This document shows, piece after piece, positions 9,764-19,626 of a stretch of DNA of 64,000 nucleotides. The notes beneath the pieces are model-generated. The model searched no databases. It worked only from the letters and a program-made list of their open reading frames with translations, and was not told the origin of the DNA. Where the stretch lies: contig CAKUSP010000010.1 of the NCBI GenBank assembly GCA_934680015.1, positions 1 through 64,000 of the forward strand, given 5' to 3'. The stretch comes from an uncultured Bacteroidales bacterium. Its GTDB lineage: Bacteria > Bacteroidota > Bacteroidia > Bacteroidales > UBA932. Made by a program: the position numbers and the translations under genes. Positions within the stretch are counted from its first letter, which is position 1, and every line of letters begins with the position of its first letter.

Positions 9764-11180
9764 ATCTTGCTATTACCAAATTTCCTCCTAAAAGAAGTAC
9801 CTGTCCCTTGTCATTGGCAGCATCATATACATAAGCAGCTGAAGGTACTTGCGCTGCTGCGGCAAAGTACTGAGTCTGTAGCAAGTAATGATTCTCCTCA
9901 TCTGATGGATCGTTAGTCTGGATAGTGATGTAAACCTCAGGCCATCCAGTTGTAGCAGCAATAACATATGGAGTACCATTGAATGAGAATGCCTTAATAT
10001 TACCACATGAGTAATTTCCATATTGAGCATTACCATCAGGGATACCAGCACTTTGTACACCAGGAACAGTTGTCATAGTAGTTCCAGTTAAAGCTACATC
10101 CTCCCCAGTATTAGCTGTCCCTTGACGAGTATAAACATGATATCCTTTATTATCTCCCATAGAATCACCAATAAAGAAAGTACCATTCACATTACCAGAT
10201 GCAGGTGAAATAGTAGCGCCCCAGTTTCCATCATTACCGGCATAATCAGTAGGGAAATGATGCCAAGTCGAAGTTGAGAAATCACCATTGTGGAATTCCC
10301 ATACATGGTGACTCTGTGTAGCATTACGCCCACCGAAAATAGCACAAAGAAGGAAATCTCCATTTACATCACCACCACAATTCATATAGGCAAAATTATT
10401 ACCCCTATTACCTTCTTCATTATTAGCATTTGTATAAACTACAGTAGGAGCCTTATCGTAACCATCCTTCCATGCATAAACATAACCATAATTGATGTCA
10501 TCTCCATTTGTAGTAGGAACACCATCTTTATCGAAAGCGAAAGATGCTACAACTACCCCATTTACATCATTATTCATATTATACATAATAGCTCCCGCTG
10601 GGACTCCTTCCATATTAAGGTTGCCTACTTTATTTGCATTAAAATCGTAAACTTCTCCGTTAATAGTAGCTATCTTGTCCACTCCGCAAAATGCAACTGA
10701 AGCACCAGCTGCAGATACAGCATTAATACCGAACTTGCCAGGAACATTCTCATCTACTTTTTCACAAGAAAGTGTTGCCTTAGCAAGTGCTATTTCCACA
10801 TTCCATGTGGAAGTGTGTTCGCCATCTTCTGCGGTAATAGTAAATGAAACAGGCTCACCTGAAGTTAAGTCATAAACCTTATCTTCCTTTAAATCAGTTG
10901 TTGCTTTAGGTGAAACCTCAACGGTCAAAGTTGCGTTTTTCAAGCCTTCGAACTCCTCTCCCTTATAATTGATTTCAGCTACTTTTTCATTAGAATAAAT
11001 AGCAGCTTCAATTTCCGAATCAGAGGTGTGAGCTGTTAATTTAATAAGTTTACATTCTTTTGACTTTACCTCTGGAGTTGGATCTGGTTTAGATGGATCA
11101 ACAGGATCGTCATTGTTACAAGAAACAAGACATAGCGACGCAATAGCGACCAGTGTCAAAAATTTGTTAGTTTTCATCAT
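9738..11180 (-). CDS. DUF5018-like surface lipoprotein with beta-propeller-like C-terminus
   Basis: A 480-residue lipoprotein (lipobox LCLVSC, then a Pro/Asp/Lys linker). Residues about 40-130 look like an Ig-type DUF5018 segment (SFTITAEDGEHTSTWNVEI). The remainder has repeated strand-turn units with Gly-Asn-Asp motifs, suggesting a propeller. Proteins of this kind follow susD in Bacteroidetes loci and are thought to be surface glycan-binding proteins (SusE/F-like position). Binding is inferred from position and domain type. Start choice between the two adjacent ATG codons (11180, 11177) is open. Confidence 0.75.
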   Translation of the reverse strand: MMKTNKFLTLVAIASLCLVSCNNDDPVDPSKPDPTPEVKSKECKLIKLTAHTSDSEIEAAIYSNEKVAEINYKGEEFEGLKNATLTVEVSPKATTDLKEDKVYDLTSGEPVSFTITAEDGEHTSTWNVEIALAKATLSCEKVDENVPGKFGINAVSAAGASVAFCGVDKIATINGEVYDFNANKVGNLNMEGVPAGAIMYNMNNDVNGVVVASFAFDKDGVPTTNGDDINYGYVYAWKDGYDKAPTVVYTNANNEEGNRGNNFAYMNCGGDVNGDFLLCAIFGGRNATQSHHVWEFHNGDFSTSTWHHFPTDYAGNDGNWGATISPASGNVNGTFFIGDSMGDNKGYHVYTRQGTANTGEDVALTGTTMTTVPGVQSAGIPDGNAQYGNYSCGNIKAFSFNGTPYVIAATTGWPEVYITIQTNDPSDEENHYLLQTQYFAAAAQVPSAAYVYDAANDKGQVLLLGGNLVIARYEISREFI

Positions 11181-11185
11181 TAAAA

Positions 11186-11605
11186 TTATTTTCTTGATTT
11201 ATATGCTTTTAACGTATACACTTTTTTCTCTCCGGTAAGAGGAGTGTATACCGTAATATCTTCCGTTTTATCATCTAGATTATGTATTCCGGCAAGCGGC
11301 GGATCTACATAAACATCATAATCTACATTCACCTTTATTTTAAGCCTTGTAAGATCATAGTACTTCGCATCAGAATTTCTAGGTATTACGAACTCTATCA
11401 AGTACTTTCCATCCGCATCTGCTTCTTTACTAATATTCCCCGTAACCTGAGTAGATTTTGCAGATTCTGCTGGAAAACAGTAAGCTGCAATAATAGAACA
11501 ATTAACAGGATATTTTTCCATATCATAAGCAGGATCTACATCCGCTTTAGCACAAGAAGAAAGCAAAGCTATGGCAAGCGCCATAATAAATATAATCTTT
11601 TTCAT
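11186..11605 (-). CDS. Small surface lipoprotein next to susD
   Basis: A 139-residue lipoprotein with signal peptide and lipobox ALLSSC. After it comes a single beta-rich domain whose end (EDITVYTPLTGEKKVYTLKAYK) resembles the Ig-like unit found at the front of DUF5018 proteins. It lies 3 bases behind susD and 5 before the larger lipoprotein, inside the locus 1 operon. It is probably an accessory glycan-binding or SusD-associated protein; no enzymatic motif is visible. Confidence 0.65.
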   Translation of the reverse strand: MKKIIFIMALAIALLSSCAKADVDPAYDMEKYPVNCSIIAAYCFPAESAKSTQVTGNISKEADADGKYLIEFVIPRNSDAKYYDLTRLKIKVNVDYDVYVDPPLAGIHNLDDKTEDITVYTPLTGEKKVYTLKAYKSRK

Positions 11606-11608
11606 ATT

Positions 11609-13294
11609 CTACCAACCAGGATTGTTTTCACCAAATTCTTTGTTATTTGTCTCTTCAGCAATAGGTATCGCAAAGTAATAATACCTTTCTGGGAACACTC
11701 TTGTTCCTTCTGCCTCATTATCAACATCTATCTGACTATACGAGAAGGTTCCATCAGCATTCTTTGTAACATCCACGCCATGAACTACTTTACCATTTAT
11801 CACTTCCTCGGCCATCTTCCATCTCCGCAAATCCCAATATCTAAAACCCTCTCCTGCGAGTTCAACAATACGTTCATGCCTAATATAACCCATAAATTCT
11901 TCAAGAGAAGATGCGACAGCACGACCAGGAAGTCCCACACGACCACGAACCTTATTAAGTTCAATGGTAGCGTTAGCCAAATCCCCACTTTGAGCAAGAG
12001 CCTCCGACTTGTTTAAAAGCACCTCGGCATATCTCAAAAATATTCCAAAGTGGCTACTTCCATTCTTTTCCCAACCCTGCTGATTTTCAGTTAAAAACTT
12101 TTTAAAAAAGTAACCTGTTGTAGTAGATTGCACTGCGCTTGTCCTTTTGAAATTTTGACGTGCATCTGTTCCGCCTGCATAAGTCTGAATATGACGTCCT
12201 TCCCATAAAGCATCATTATACAGAACTGTTGCATAAAAGCGAGGTTCACGTCCGACATAAGGATCTTCTCCATTTACAGCCCAATCAAATTTACTGCCAT
12301 CAGCCATTTCATACTCATCAACCATCTCACTTGTAGGGCCAAAAGCACAATACAAAGTGGCATTATTATGAAAAGGCCCATCTCCTATAGGACGGAAAAA
12401 CTGATCATGACGATGAGTAAGACCACTCTGACCAGACGAACTATATGTGACCGTAATCAAATTCTCAGCATTTCCCTGCTCTGAAAAGATGTTAGAATAA
12501 TTCTTTGCCAATGCACCGCCATATTTCGAACATGAATCCGCCGCATCTATAGCGACTTGCCACTCACCAGCCCACAAAGCAGCACGGCTAAGATATCCAT
12601 AGGCACCTGCTTTTGTAATACGTCCGCTTTGCGTGGCTTCCCATGACGATGGCAAATACTGCGCAGCAAATTTCAAGTCGGACAAAACTAACTTCCAGCT
12701 TTCCTCTTCTGATGATCGAGCCTTATTATTAGCATCGTTCGGATTTCCTTCTTCTATATAACCCTGGTCTAATCCACCTTCATCAGTGCGAAGTACAACA
12801 CCTCCGTATAAACGAATCAGTTGAAAATAATTCAATGCCCTAAAAAATCTAACTTCAGCCTCTCTTATCTTAAGCCAATCCTCACCATATTCTGAATAAT
12901 GCTTCGGAGACTCAATTAGAAATTCGTTACACCTCTTAATCCGGGTATAATTCGTACTCCAACATTCAAATGGGCCAGCACCAGTTTCTTTAGAAAAAAT
13001 TGCCGATTGAAGCAGAACTTGATTGAACGAATGATTATACTGATTCCACGAACTACTCTTTACTAAATCAGAATAAGCATCAGTAAAATTAGCGGCATCA
13101 TTTATCTCGGTAGCATACTTCAAATACGCGTAAAAGTTATACACATTATATTCTAAAGCATTTTCACTTCCCCAAATCACATCTCCTGTGAACTTATCTT
13201 CTGGGATCTTGTCTAAAAACCCGGAACATCCTACTGCGCTAAGGCTTAGAATGGATAATATAACTATATGTATAAATCTATTTTTCATCTTCAC
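11609..13294 (-). CDS. SusD/RagB family outer-membrane lipoprotein (locus 1)
   Basis: A 561-residue SusD-like protein with lipobox LSAVGCSG. Typical features are GFLDKIPED at the start, the TPR-like helical part with AEVRFFRALNYFQLIRLYGGV (split as AEVRFFRALNYF then QLIRLYGGV), and the C-terminal FLRYAEVLLNKSEAL, RHERIVELAGEG and RYWDLRRW motifs. It binds oligosaccharide at the surface and forms the lid over the partner SusC barrel. It lies 7 bases behind susC. Confidence 0.95.
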   Translation of the reverse strand: MKMKNRFIHIVILSILSLSAVGCSGFLDKIPEDKFTGDVIWGSENALEYNVYNFYAYLKYATEINDAANFTDAYSDLVKSSSWNQYNHSFNQVLLQSAIFSKETGAGPFECWSTNYTRIKRCNEFLIESPKHYSEYGEDWLKIREAEVRFFRALNYFQLIRLYGGVVLRTDEGGLDQGYIEEGNPNDANNKARSSEEESWKLVLSDLKFAAQYLPSSWEATQSGRITKAGAYGYLSRAALWAGEWQVAIDAADSCSKYGGALAKNYSNIFSEQGNAENLITVTYSSSGQSGLTHRHDQFFRPIGDGPFHNNATLYCAFGPTSEMVDEYEMADGSKFDWAVNGEDPYVGREPRFYATVLYNDALWEGRHIQTYAGGTDARQNFKRTSAVQSTTTGYFFKKFLTENQQGWEKNGSSHFGIFLRYAEVLLNKSEALAQSGDLANATIELNKVRGRVGLPGRAVASSLEEFMGYIRHERIVELAGEGFRYWDLRRWKMAEEVINGKVVHGVDVTKNADGTFSYSQIDVDNEAEGTRVFPERYYYFAIPIAEETNNKEFGENNPGW

Positions 13295-13301
13295 TTCTAT
13301 C

Positions 13302-16300
13302 TTAGAATGTTAAATTCATACCCACAGAAAATGTTTTTTGCTGAGGATAATAACCATTTGAAATACCTGGATTCTCAGGATCTAGATATTTAAACGCACT
13401 AAAGGTCAAAAGATTGGTACCCGCTACATACAATGTGACCCTACTAAGTGAGCCGATTTTTTTCAAAACTTCAACAGGAATTGAGTATGAAAGCTGGACA
13501 TTTTTCAACCTCAAATATGAACCATCTACTATCCAAAAATCCGATGCCCATGCATTACTTGCATTTGTAGTCGAAGAAAGTCGAGGGTATTTTCCATTTG
13601 GATTGTCTGGCCTCCATGCATCTTTAACAAGATAAAGGACAGAATTACCGCCGCCATAGAAAGCACGGGTAAACATGGTATTATCCGTAGTATTATTATA
13701 CGCACCAGAAAGCATATAATTACATAGTGCAGCTCCTTGGAAAAGAGCAGAAAGAGTCCACCCCTTATAAGCAACCTCTGTGTTTAAAGAAAATGTCATT
13801 TCCGGAATCTGACTTCTGCCTATTTTAACATAGTCAGCGCCGGATGTTATTTGTCCATCTCCATTAACATCCTGGTATTTAATTGAACCAGCTTGATTAT
13901 ATCCAGTAGGTGCAACTGGCCAATCTGCAGCCTCTTCATCACTCTGGAAAAGGCCCAAAGAATGAAAACCATAGAATGAATTCAAAGGTTGTCCTAGCAC
14001 CGCTCTATAAGATGGGTGATTATCAGATACTCTTTTAGAGAGCAACTTATTCCGCGACCATGACATAATACCCGTAACATTATAACTTAATCCATTAGAG
14101 AACCAATTATCATGTCGTATCGTAAGTTCAAAACCTCTATTATCCATACTTCCTGAATTCATCCATGTAGGATAGTTACCGCCAAGCGATGGAGAATATG
14201 TACCAGTAGCATCGTACTCAAGAATCTGAGAAGTGTATTTATAGAACACATCTGCATCAACAGAAAGCTTATTATCAAAGAATTTCGACTCCAACCCAAC
14301 ATTATAAACACTTGTTCTTGACCATGTTAAATCTTCATGAACATAACCAGTAGAATAGAATGAGGCCTGTGGCTGTCCACCTATGATATAAGTATTAGAT
14401 GAAATACCATAAGTTCTATAATACAAATCAGCCGAAGTATCGTCTGAACCTAAAACACCATAAGAAGCCTTTAGTTTCAAGAAATCTACAGTGCCAGATA
14501 GAGCAGAGAAGAAATCTTCCTTACTCATAATCCATCCGGCAGCGACAGATGGGAAGAAGCCCCAGCGATGACCAGGAGCAAATTTTGATGATCCATCAGC
14601 GCGTGCAGTTAATCCTAAAAGATATTTGCCATCATAAGAATAATCAATTCTGGAAGCCACTGACTGAAGAGCTGTCTTCCAAGAATGTGAACCACTCGGC
14701 TGAGTAGTACCTTGTGTAACACCTAAATTAATATCTACAGGAAACTCAGTGAAATATCCTTTTTTATAACTTGTCATAGTATCTGAATACCCTGTTGACT
14801 GTTCATAAAAGAGTGTAGCCGATACATTATGTTTACCGAACGTTCTTGAGTAATCTATCTGTGGGCGTAAAGTATAATTATACCCATAAGATGCTGACTT
14901 GTTATAATTGTTCTCTGGAATACCTTGCGAAACCTGAGTATCTATGGTCTTAGTTTCTACAGTAAATCTATAAACCTCATGAGAGTGCATGAAATTAATG
15001 TTTTGAGTAAACCCAAAATCATATCCGAAGAACACCTGAGCTTTTAATCCCTTTAGAGCATCTATTTTACCAAAATCATACTCTAATTTAGCCTGAGTAT
15101 CCAAATTATACCGACGTGTTGTTTGATAACCAGAGTCAGTAAGAGAAGAAAGAGGAGAACGATAATATGTTCCGTGGTTAAAAGTTAGTGGCTTACCCTT
15201 ATACTCTGTAGCCAATATAGGCAAAGCATAATAAGCAGCGGTAATAGGACTAAACTCTGCTACTGGAGAGATGTTATAACCAGGTAGATTTTGTTCAGAT
15301 GTATTACCTGCTATGTTAAGAGTAAGACTTAATCCATCTGCAATTTTAGCCTCAATGTTTGAGCGAATATTAATGCGCTGATAATCAGTATTTTTTAAAA
15401 TACCATCTTGGTCAAAAAATCCGATTGATGTATAATGTTTAATCTTATCTGTTCCTCCTGTGGCAGAAATATTATGCTGCTGTTGAAAGCCAAAATTATT
15501 ATATATAACTTTTTGCCAATCCGTTTCAGCATATATTCCCTGTTCCTTCATCCAAGATATCATATCTTCTGTCCAATATGGATCATATCCGTCCATAGTG
15601 CGTGCAAGATTGTTATAATAGATGTACTGCTCAGCATTACAAAACTCCGGCATGGCCGTATTATTTGTAAATGTAGCAGAGCCATCATAAGAGATCTTGG
15701 TTGCGCCCTCTCCTCCACTTTTAGTAGTTACGAGAATTACACCATTGGCTCCACGTACACCATAAATGGCAGCCGTAGCAGCATCTTTCAAAACAGTAAT
15801 GGAAGCCACGTCATTAGGATTGATATAATTAATCTGTCCTTCAACGCCATCTATTATTACAAGCGGAGTAGAACTATTAAAAGTGGAAAGACCTCGAACA
15901 AGAAGCGTTGCGCCATCCGCACCTGGAGTTCCAGTATTTTGAATAGTCGTCATACCTGCAAGTCTTCCAGCCAGTAATCCAGAAACATTTGTCGCTGGAG
16001 CCTTCATGAGGTCTTTGCTAGTTACTTGAGAAACGGAGCCTATCAACATTTCCTTTTTCTGTTGACCATACCCTATCACCACAGCATCGTCAAGAAACGT
16101 AGAATCGAGTTCAAGAACAACATCTATTTTTACGTTATTCCCTACTTTCACCTCTTTATCCTTATACCCCACCATGCTGAATACCAATACCGCGTCAGAA
16201 CCTGTCACTTCAATGGAATAAGTACCATCCATATCTGTCATTACAGCTCCGCTTTCGTGGCCTCTCTGGAATACATATACCCCCGGTTCAATACCTTCTG

Positions 16301-16403
16301 GACCGCTGACCACACCTGTTACGGTGCGTGATTGTGCAAAAGATTGAGTGCCAATACAAAAGCACATTAAGATTGTAAGAAATTGAATTACAATTTTACG
16401 CAT
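13302..16403 (-). CDS. SusC/RagA family TonB-dependent outer-membrane transporter (locus 1)
   Basis: A 1033-residue SusC-like protein. It has a signal peptide (about residues 1-23), a CarboxypepD_reg-like N-terminal domain (TVTGVVSGPEG to SMVGYKDKEV), a plug domain starting near VVIGYGQQKK and containing TVLKDAATAAIYGVRGANGV, and a 22-strand beta-barrel ending in FSVGMNLTF. It imports oligosaccharides using TonB energy. It is the first gene of the locus 1 operon and is divergent from the phosphodiester glycosidase at 16499. No anti-sigma-interacting N-terminal extension (STN domain) is seen. Confidence 0.95.
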   Translation of the reverse strand: MRKIVIQFLTILMCFCIGTQSFAQSRTVTGVVSGPEGIEPGVYVFQRGHESGAVMTDMDGTYSIEVTGSDAVLVFSMVGYKDKEVKVGNNVKIDVVLELDSTFLDDAVVIGYGQQKKEMLIGSVSQVTSKDLMKAPATNVSGLLAGRLAGMTTIQNTGTPGADGATLLVRGLSTFNSSTPLVIIDGVEGQINYINPNDVASITVLKDAATAAIYGVRGANGVILVTTKSGGEGATKISYDGSATFTNNTAMPEFCNAEQYIYYNNLARTMDGYDPYWTEDMISWMKEQGIYAETDWQKVIYNNFGFQQQHNISATGGTDKIKHYTSIGFFDQDGILKNTDYQRINIRSNIEAKIADGLSLTLNIAGNTSEQNLPGYNISPVAEFSPITAAYYALPILATEYKGKPLTFNHGTYYRSPLSSLTDSGYQTTRRYNLDTQAKLEYDFGKIDALKGLKAQVFFGYDFGFTQNINFMHSHEVYRFTVETKTIDTQVSQGIPENNYNKSASYGYNYTLRPQIDYSRTFGKHNVSATLFYEQSTGYSDTMTSYKKGYFTEFPVDINLGVTQGTTQPSGSHSWKTALQSVASRIDYSYDGKYLLGLTARADGSSKFAPGHRWGFFPSVAAGWIMSKEDFFSALSGTVDFLKLKASYGVLGSDDTSADLYYRTYGISSNTYIIGGQPQASFYSTGYVHEDLTWSRTSVYNVGLESKFFDNKLSVDADVFYKYTSQILEYDATGTYSPSLGGNYPTWMNSGSMDNRGFELTIRHDNWFSNGLSYNVTGIMSWSRNKLLSKRVSDNHPSYRAVLGQPLNSFYGFHSLGLFQSDEEAADWPVAPTGYNQAGSIKYQDVNGDGQITSGADYVKIGRSQIPEMTFSLNTEVAYKGWTLSALFQGAALCNYMLSGAYNNTTDNTMFTRAFYGGGNSVLYLVKDAWRPDNPNGKYPRLSSTTNASNAWASDFWIVDGSYLRLKNVQLSYSIPVEVLKKIGSLSRVTLYVAGTNLLTFSAFKYLDPENPGISNGYYPQQKTFSVGMNLTF

Positions 16404-16431
16404 TATTAAAATTAATTTGGCTTATGGGGGT

Positions 16432-16439
16432 CAAAATTA
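16432..16439 (-). promoter_or_regulatory. -7 box of locus 1 susC promoter
   Basis: TAATTTTG on the minus strand matches the Bacteroidetes -7 consensus TAnnTTTG, about 29 bases before the susC ATG. No good TTTG was found 19-21 bases upstream, so the -33 part is weak. The divergent gene has CATATTTG (16463-16470, plus strand), a one-mismatch -7 box. Confidence 0.4.
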
Positions 16440-16498
16440 GCAAAAGTTTCGATAATTATGTTCATATTTGTCATGTTTAATTAAAAAAATTTAGAAAT

Positions 16499-17539
16499 AT
16501 GCGAAAAATTTATTTGATAATCACGACTTTAACTATTAATTTATTATTTTTAACCTGCACACCTAAAAACTCCACTCCACAGACGCCAGAAAAACCAGAC
16601 GTTCCAGATGTCCCTCAAGAGGATTGGACTTGGGAAAATGGTTACCCTAAAGGAGTAACAGTGGAAGAATTTGAAGAATCTTTCACTGACGGGAAAAAGT
16701 GTCTCGGCTTTATAGCTACCATTGATTTCAAGGCTAATCCAAACCTCACTTTCAATTGTATGCTTTCACAAAAAAAGAAAAAGCCAAGTGATTTCTTTGC
16801 TGATTTTTCAGATAAGACCACAACTGCATGCCTTGCAGTAAACGCAGGATATTTCGCTGGATATACATCTGTTAGCATGTGTATACATCAAGGGAAAGTA
16901 AGACAAAGAGCTTGGCCAAGTTTTAATTGGCCTAATGACGAGAATCCACAGACTGTAATATATCCCGTGCGCTCAGCGATTGGCCAGAATAAAGATGGAA
17001 GTTTTGAAATTCATTGGGCCTACTGCACTAACCCATCTATGGCTGAGCACACCGCTTTCCCATCAGCTCTTGACAACAATGAAAAGACGCAGACCTTCAT
17101 GAGCGAACCACCGAGCGCAGACTATTGCCCTGGGACATTCACATGGGAGCCTTACGAGGCTGTGGGAGCTGGCCCAAGATTAGTCCAAGATGGCAAGGAT
17201 GTGGCAGTTGAAAACTATTGGGCAGAATGTCTTGATGCCGGTGGCACTTCCGGACTAATCAGAGTAAATCGCACGGCAGCAGGTATCACCGAAGATGGCA
17301 AACTCATTCTCATCGTAGCAGATGGCAGAGGTTCAAGAGGCAGCGCCGGATATACGCTATCGGAATTGGCCCAGAAATTCATCTCGCTCGGATGTACGGA
17401 CGCCATTAACCTCGATGGAGGTGGCTCTACCTGTATGGTAGGGGCTGAAGGCAAAATTCTTAACCTTCCAAGCGATGCTGCCGGAGAAAGAAGCGTGTCC
17501 ACAGCCATCGTGATAGCCGAGACACGCAGACGTTCTTAA
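16499..17539 (+). CDS. Phosphodiester glycosidase lipoprotein (DUF2233/NAGPA family), locus 1
   Basis: A 346-residue lipoprotein (lipobox Cys20). It has the DUF2233/NAGPA signatures: VNAGYF at 114-119, GAGPRLV at 223-229, RTAAGI at 258-263, DGRG near 275 and NLDGGGST at 304-311. The family includes the mammalian uncovering enzyme, which removes GlcNAc from GlcNAc-phospho-mannose, so the expected reaction is cleavage of a sugar 1-phosphodiester. It is the only plus-strand gene of locus 1. It shares a short control region with susC, and its stop overlaps that of the convergent GDPD gene by 4 bases. The sugar and the acceptor are unknown. Confidence 0.88.
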   Translation: MRKIYLIITTLTINLLFLTCTPKNSTPQTPEKPDVPDVPQEDWTWENGYPKGVTVEEFEESFTDGKKCLGFIATIDFKANPNLTFNCMLSQKKKKPSDFFADFSDKTTTACLAVNAGYFAGYTSVSMCIHQGKVRQRAWPSFNWPNDENPQTVIYPVRSAIGQNKDGSFEIHWAYCTNPSMAEHTAFPSALDNNEKTQTFMSEPPSADYCPGTFTWEPYEAVGAGPRLVQDGKDVAVENYWAECLDAGGTSGLIRVNRTAAGITEDGKLILIVADGRGSRGSAGYTLSELAQKFISLGCTDAINLDGGGSTCMVGAEGKILNLPSDAAGERSVSTAIVIAETRRRS

Positions 17540-19626
17540 AAAAGTCTATCCAAAATCTCCTTAAGGCTGTCGGGATTATCGGTAGTGATATAATCTACAC
17601 CGAGCCCGATAGCCTTTTTCATATCATTGTCACTATTTACTGTCCATGCATTAACTACCATCCCGAGGTCATGAGCTGTTGTGAAGATAGCCTTATTATT
17701 GAATAGATATTCATATCCGAAATCTGCACACATTATCCCGCTATCTTTAAGTCCCTGCAGGTCATCAGTGCTTCGTAGATATCCCACGACAGCTTCTTTT
17801 TGAGATGCGGCTATCTGCTGGCAGACTGGAAGAGAGAAACTGATATACTCTGCATAAGAGGCATACCCCATATCATTTACCATCTTGAGTATTTTCGAAG
17901 TGCATTCTTCGTCTTTTGCGGCAGAAGAGTGTTCCTTAATTTCGATAACAAGTTTAGTGTCAGTGTATTTTAAAGCTTCCGTAATAAAACTCTCAAATGT
18001 AGGAATTCCCGTGAGTTCTGCATAAGAACTGCTTTGGACGGTCTTTCCATTCCACTTTCCATCATGATTCACCACGAGCCGTCCATCTGCTGTAAGCCAA
18101 ACGTCGAGTTCCACAGCATCGAATCCAGCTTTTTGAGCAGCATGCAAAGCATCTATGGAATTTTCTTCATATTCTTTATGGAATCCACGGTGAGCCACTA
18201 TTTTAGGACGGGAAAGCGGCTTGGCATTATCGGTAAAGAAAAACTCACAATTTCCAATCGGAGAACTCTGCGTGCCCCGAATCAAAGAGATTTTATACCC
18301 ACCATCCACAAGCTCCTTTGGAAGAGTCACTACCATTTTGCCGGCACTAACCTTAGCATCCGCTTCTGCTGCCAAAGTACTTTTCATGGACTTAAACCTA
18401 ATTTTATCACCATTTCTAAATCCATCGCCACAAATGGTATATTCGCTTTCCGGACGAAGAATACATAATGGTAGATACATAAGATTCTTAAGATCTATGG
18501 CTTTTTCGGAGAAATCATGATCCGCATTCTGCCATAAGCTCTGAATATCACTATCGCGAAGCACAGCGTCATAAATTCTCGCTACCACCACATCCCCATT
18601 CCATGCACTTTCCGCATAATCTCCTGTCGAGCTGTCTCCACCTATGCAGAACCACTGGGCAGTTCTCTGCGAAGGAAAGACAAATTCGCCCTCCGCATCC
18701 ACCTCCTTTTTCAGTTCTCCATTTATATATACCCGGGCCTTACCTGCTGTTTTATCCCATACGCCTACGACATGGTAATATTTTCCAACCTCAGGGACTA
18801 CCCCGCTCTGCGCCCAACACCAATTGCTCGCACCATCCTTACTCACATTAGGGAGAAAAGTAATATCACGCCCTTTCGAAAGAGATGAAAGCAAAAACCC
18901 TGTGCCGCCGTCTTGCATGGAAGAAAACATCTTCACTTCTCCCTCCGCATTATTTTGTTCGGAAAGCATGAACTGGACTTCAAGTGTGTGACCGTCACTA
19001 AGAGCATCTTTAATAGTTCGGCCTGAAGAATAGTCTATTTTATAATATCCATCTTGGCAATTAGTTCCCAAATCACCCATAAAACGGGCTACATTACGCC
19101 CAGCATCGGCATTATAATAAACGAGCGAGTTAGTGCCTTCTATATGCTTGATAAACACTTTATTCGGCGATGCGTCCCTGGCACTTCCATCGTCTTCGAA
19201 TGTTGCATCAAGAGCCAAAGCGGACTTTACTTTAACATTGAGTTCTTTATATACCTCGGGGGCTTGCGTAGCATACAGTTTTATGCCAATATTCCTGTCG
19301 CCGTCATAGGCCAATTTATCTAAAGAAAGGACCAATTCCGTCTCGGAGCGGGACACTTCCACGAAAGATTCTTCGCTAAGCGTATAATCCCATTCAGAAT
19401 TGCAATCCACCGACACCACTACCTCTGAGCCAGGGTCTGTCACAGTTTTAGTCCGAGTAGAAACAACTATATATACATCCTCCTTCGGAATATCTGGTCC
19501 TGGGGTAGGCGTTGCAGGCTGCTTTTCGGGCTTACAGGCCACCATACTTAATGCCAATGCACAAACGCAAAAGCAACTACTCAACTTCTTGTGGTAAAAT
19601 AATTTCCGGAATAATGAGCTCTTCAT
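17536..19626 (-). CDS. Glycerophosphodiester phosphodiesterase lipoprotein with BACON-like and LamG-like domains
   Basis: A 696-residue lipoprotein (lipobox LSMVAC). In order it has a BACON-like Ig domain (about 45-135), a LamG/concanavalin-like domain (about 145-370), a short Ig/IPT-like part (GDGFRNGDKIRF) and a GDPD barrel from 474 to the end. GDPD residues visible are H479-R480, E506, D508, H521 and E562-K564. GDPDs hydrolyse glycerophosphodiesters to sn-glycerol 3-phosphate. The added domains suggest a surface-bound substrate, such as glycerol-phosphate decorations on polysaccharide. The start overlaps the upstream ATPase gene by 50 bases; the next Met is inside the signal peptide, so the long start is needed. 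Confidence 0.88.
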   Translation of the reverse strand: MKSSLFRKLFYHKKLSSCFCVCALALSMVACKPEKQPATPTPGPDIPKEDVYIVVSTRTKTVTDPGSEVVVSVDCNSEWDYTLSEESFVEVSRSETELVLSLDKLAYDGDRNIGIKLYATQAPEVYKELNVKVKSALALDATFEDDGSARDASPNKVFIKHIEGTNSLVYYNADAGRNVARFMGDLGTNCQDGYYKIDYSSGRTIKDALSDGHTLEVQFMLSEQNNAEGEVKMFSSMQDGGTGFLLSSLSKGRDITFLPNVSKDGASNWCWAQSGVVPEVGKYYHVVGVWDKTAGKARVYINGELKKEVDAEGEFVFPSQRTAQWFCIGGDSSTGDYAESAWNGDVVVARIYDAVLRDSDIQSLWQNADHDFSEKAIDLKNLMYLPLCILRPESEYTICGDGFRNGDKIRFKSMKSTLAAEADAKVSAGKMVVTLPKELVDGGYKISLIRGTQSSPIGNCEFFFTDNAKPLSRPKIVAHRGFHKEYEENSIDALHAAQKAGFDAVELDVWLTADGRLVVNHDGKWNGKTVQSSSYAELTGIPTFESFITEALKYTDTKLVIEIKEHSSAAKDEECTSKILKMVNDMGYASYAEYISFSLPVCQQIAASQKEAVVGYLRSTDDLQGLKDSGIMCADFGYEYLFNNKAIFTTAHDLGMVVNAWTVNSDNDMKKAIGLGVDYITTDNPDSLKEILDRLF

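Noticed and set aside
11282..12016. A 244-codon plus-strand open frame
   Set aside because: Antisense to a small lipoprotein gene and susD; composition is that of a reverse-strand shadow.
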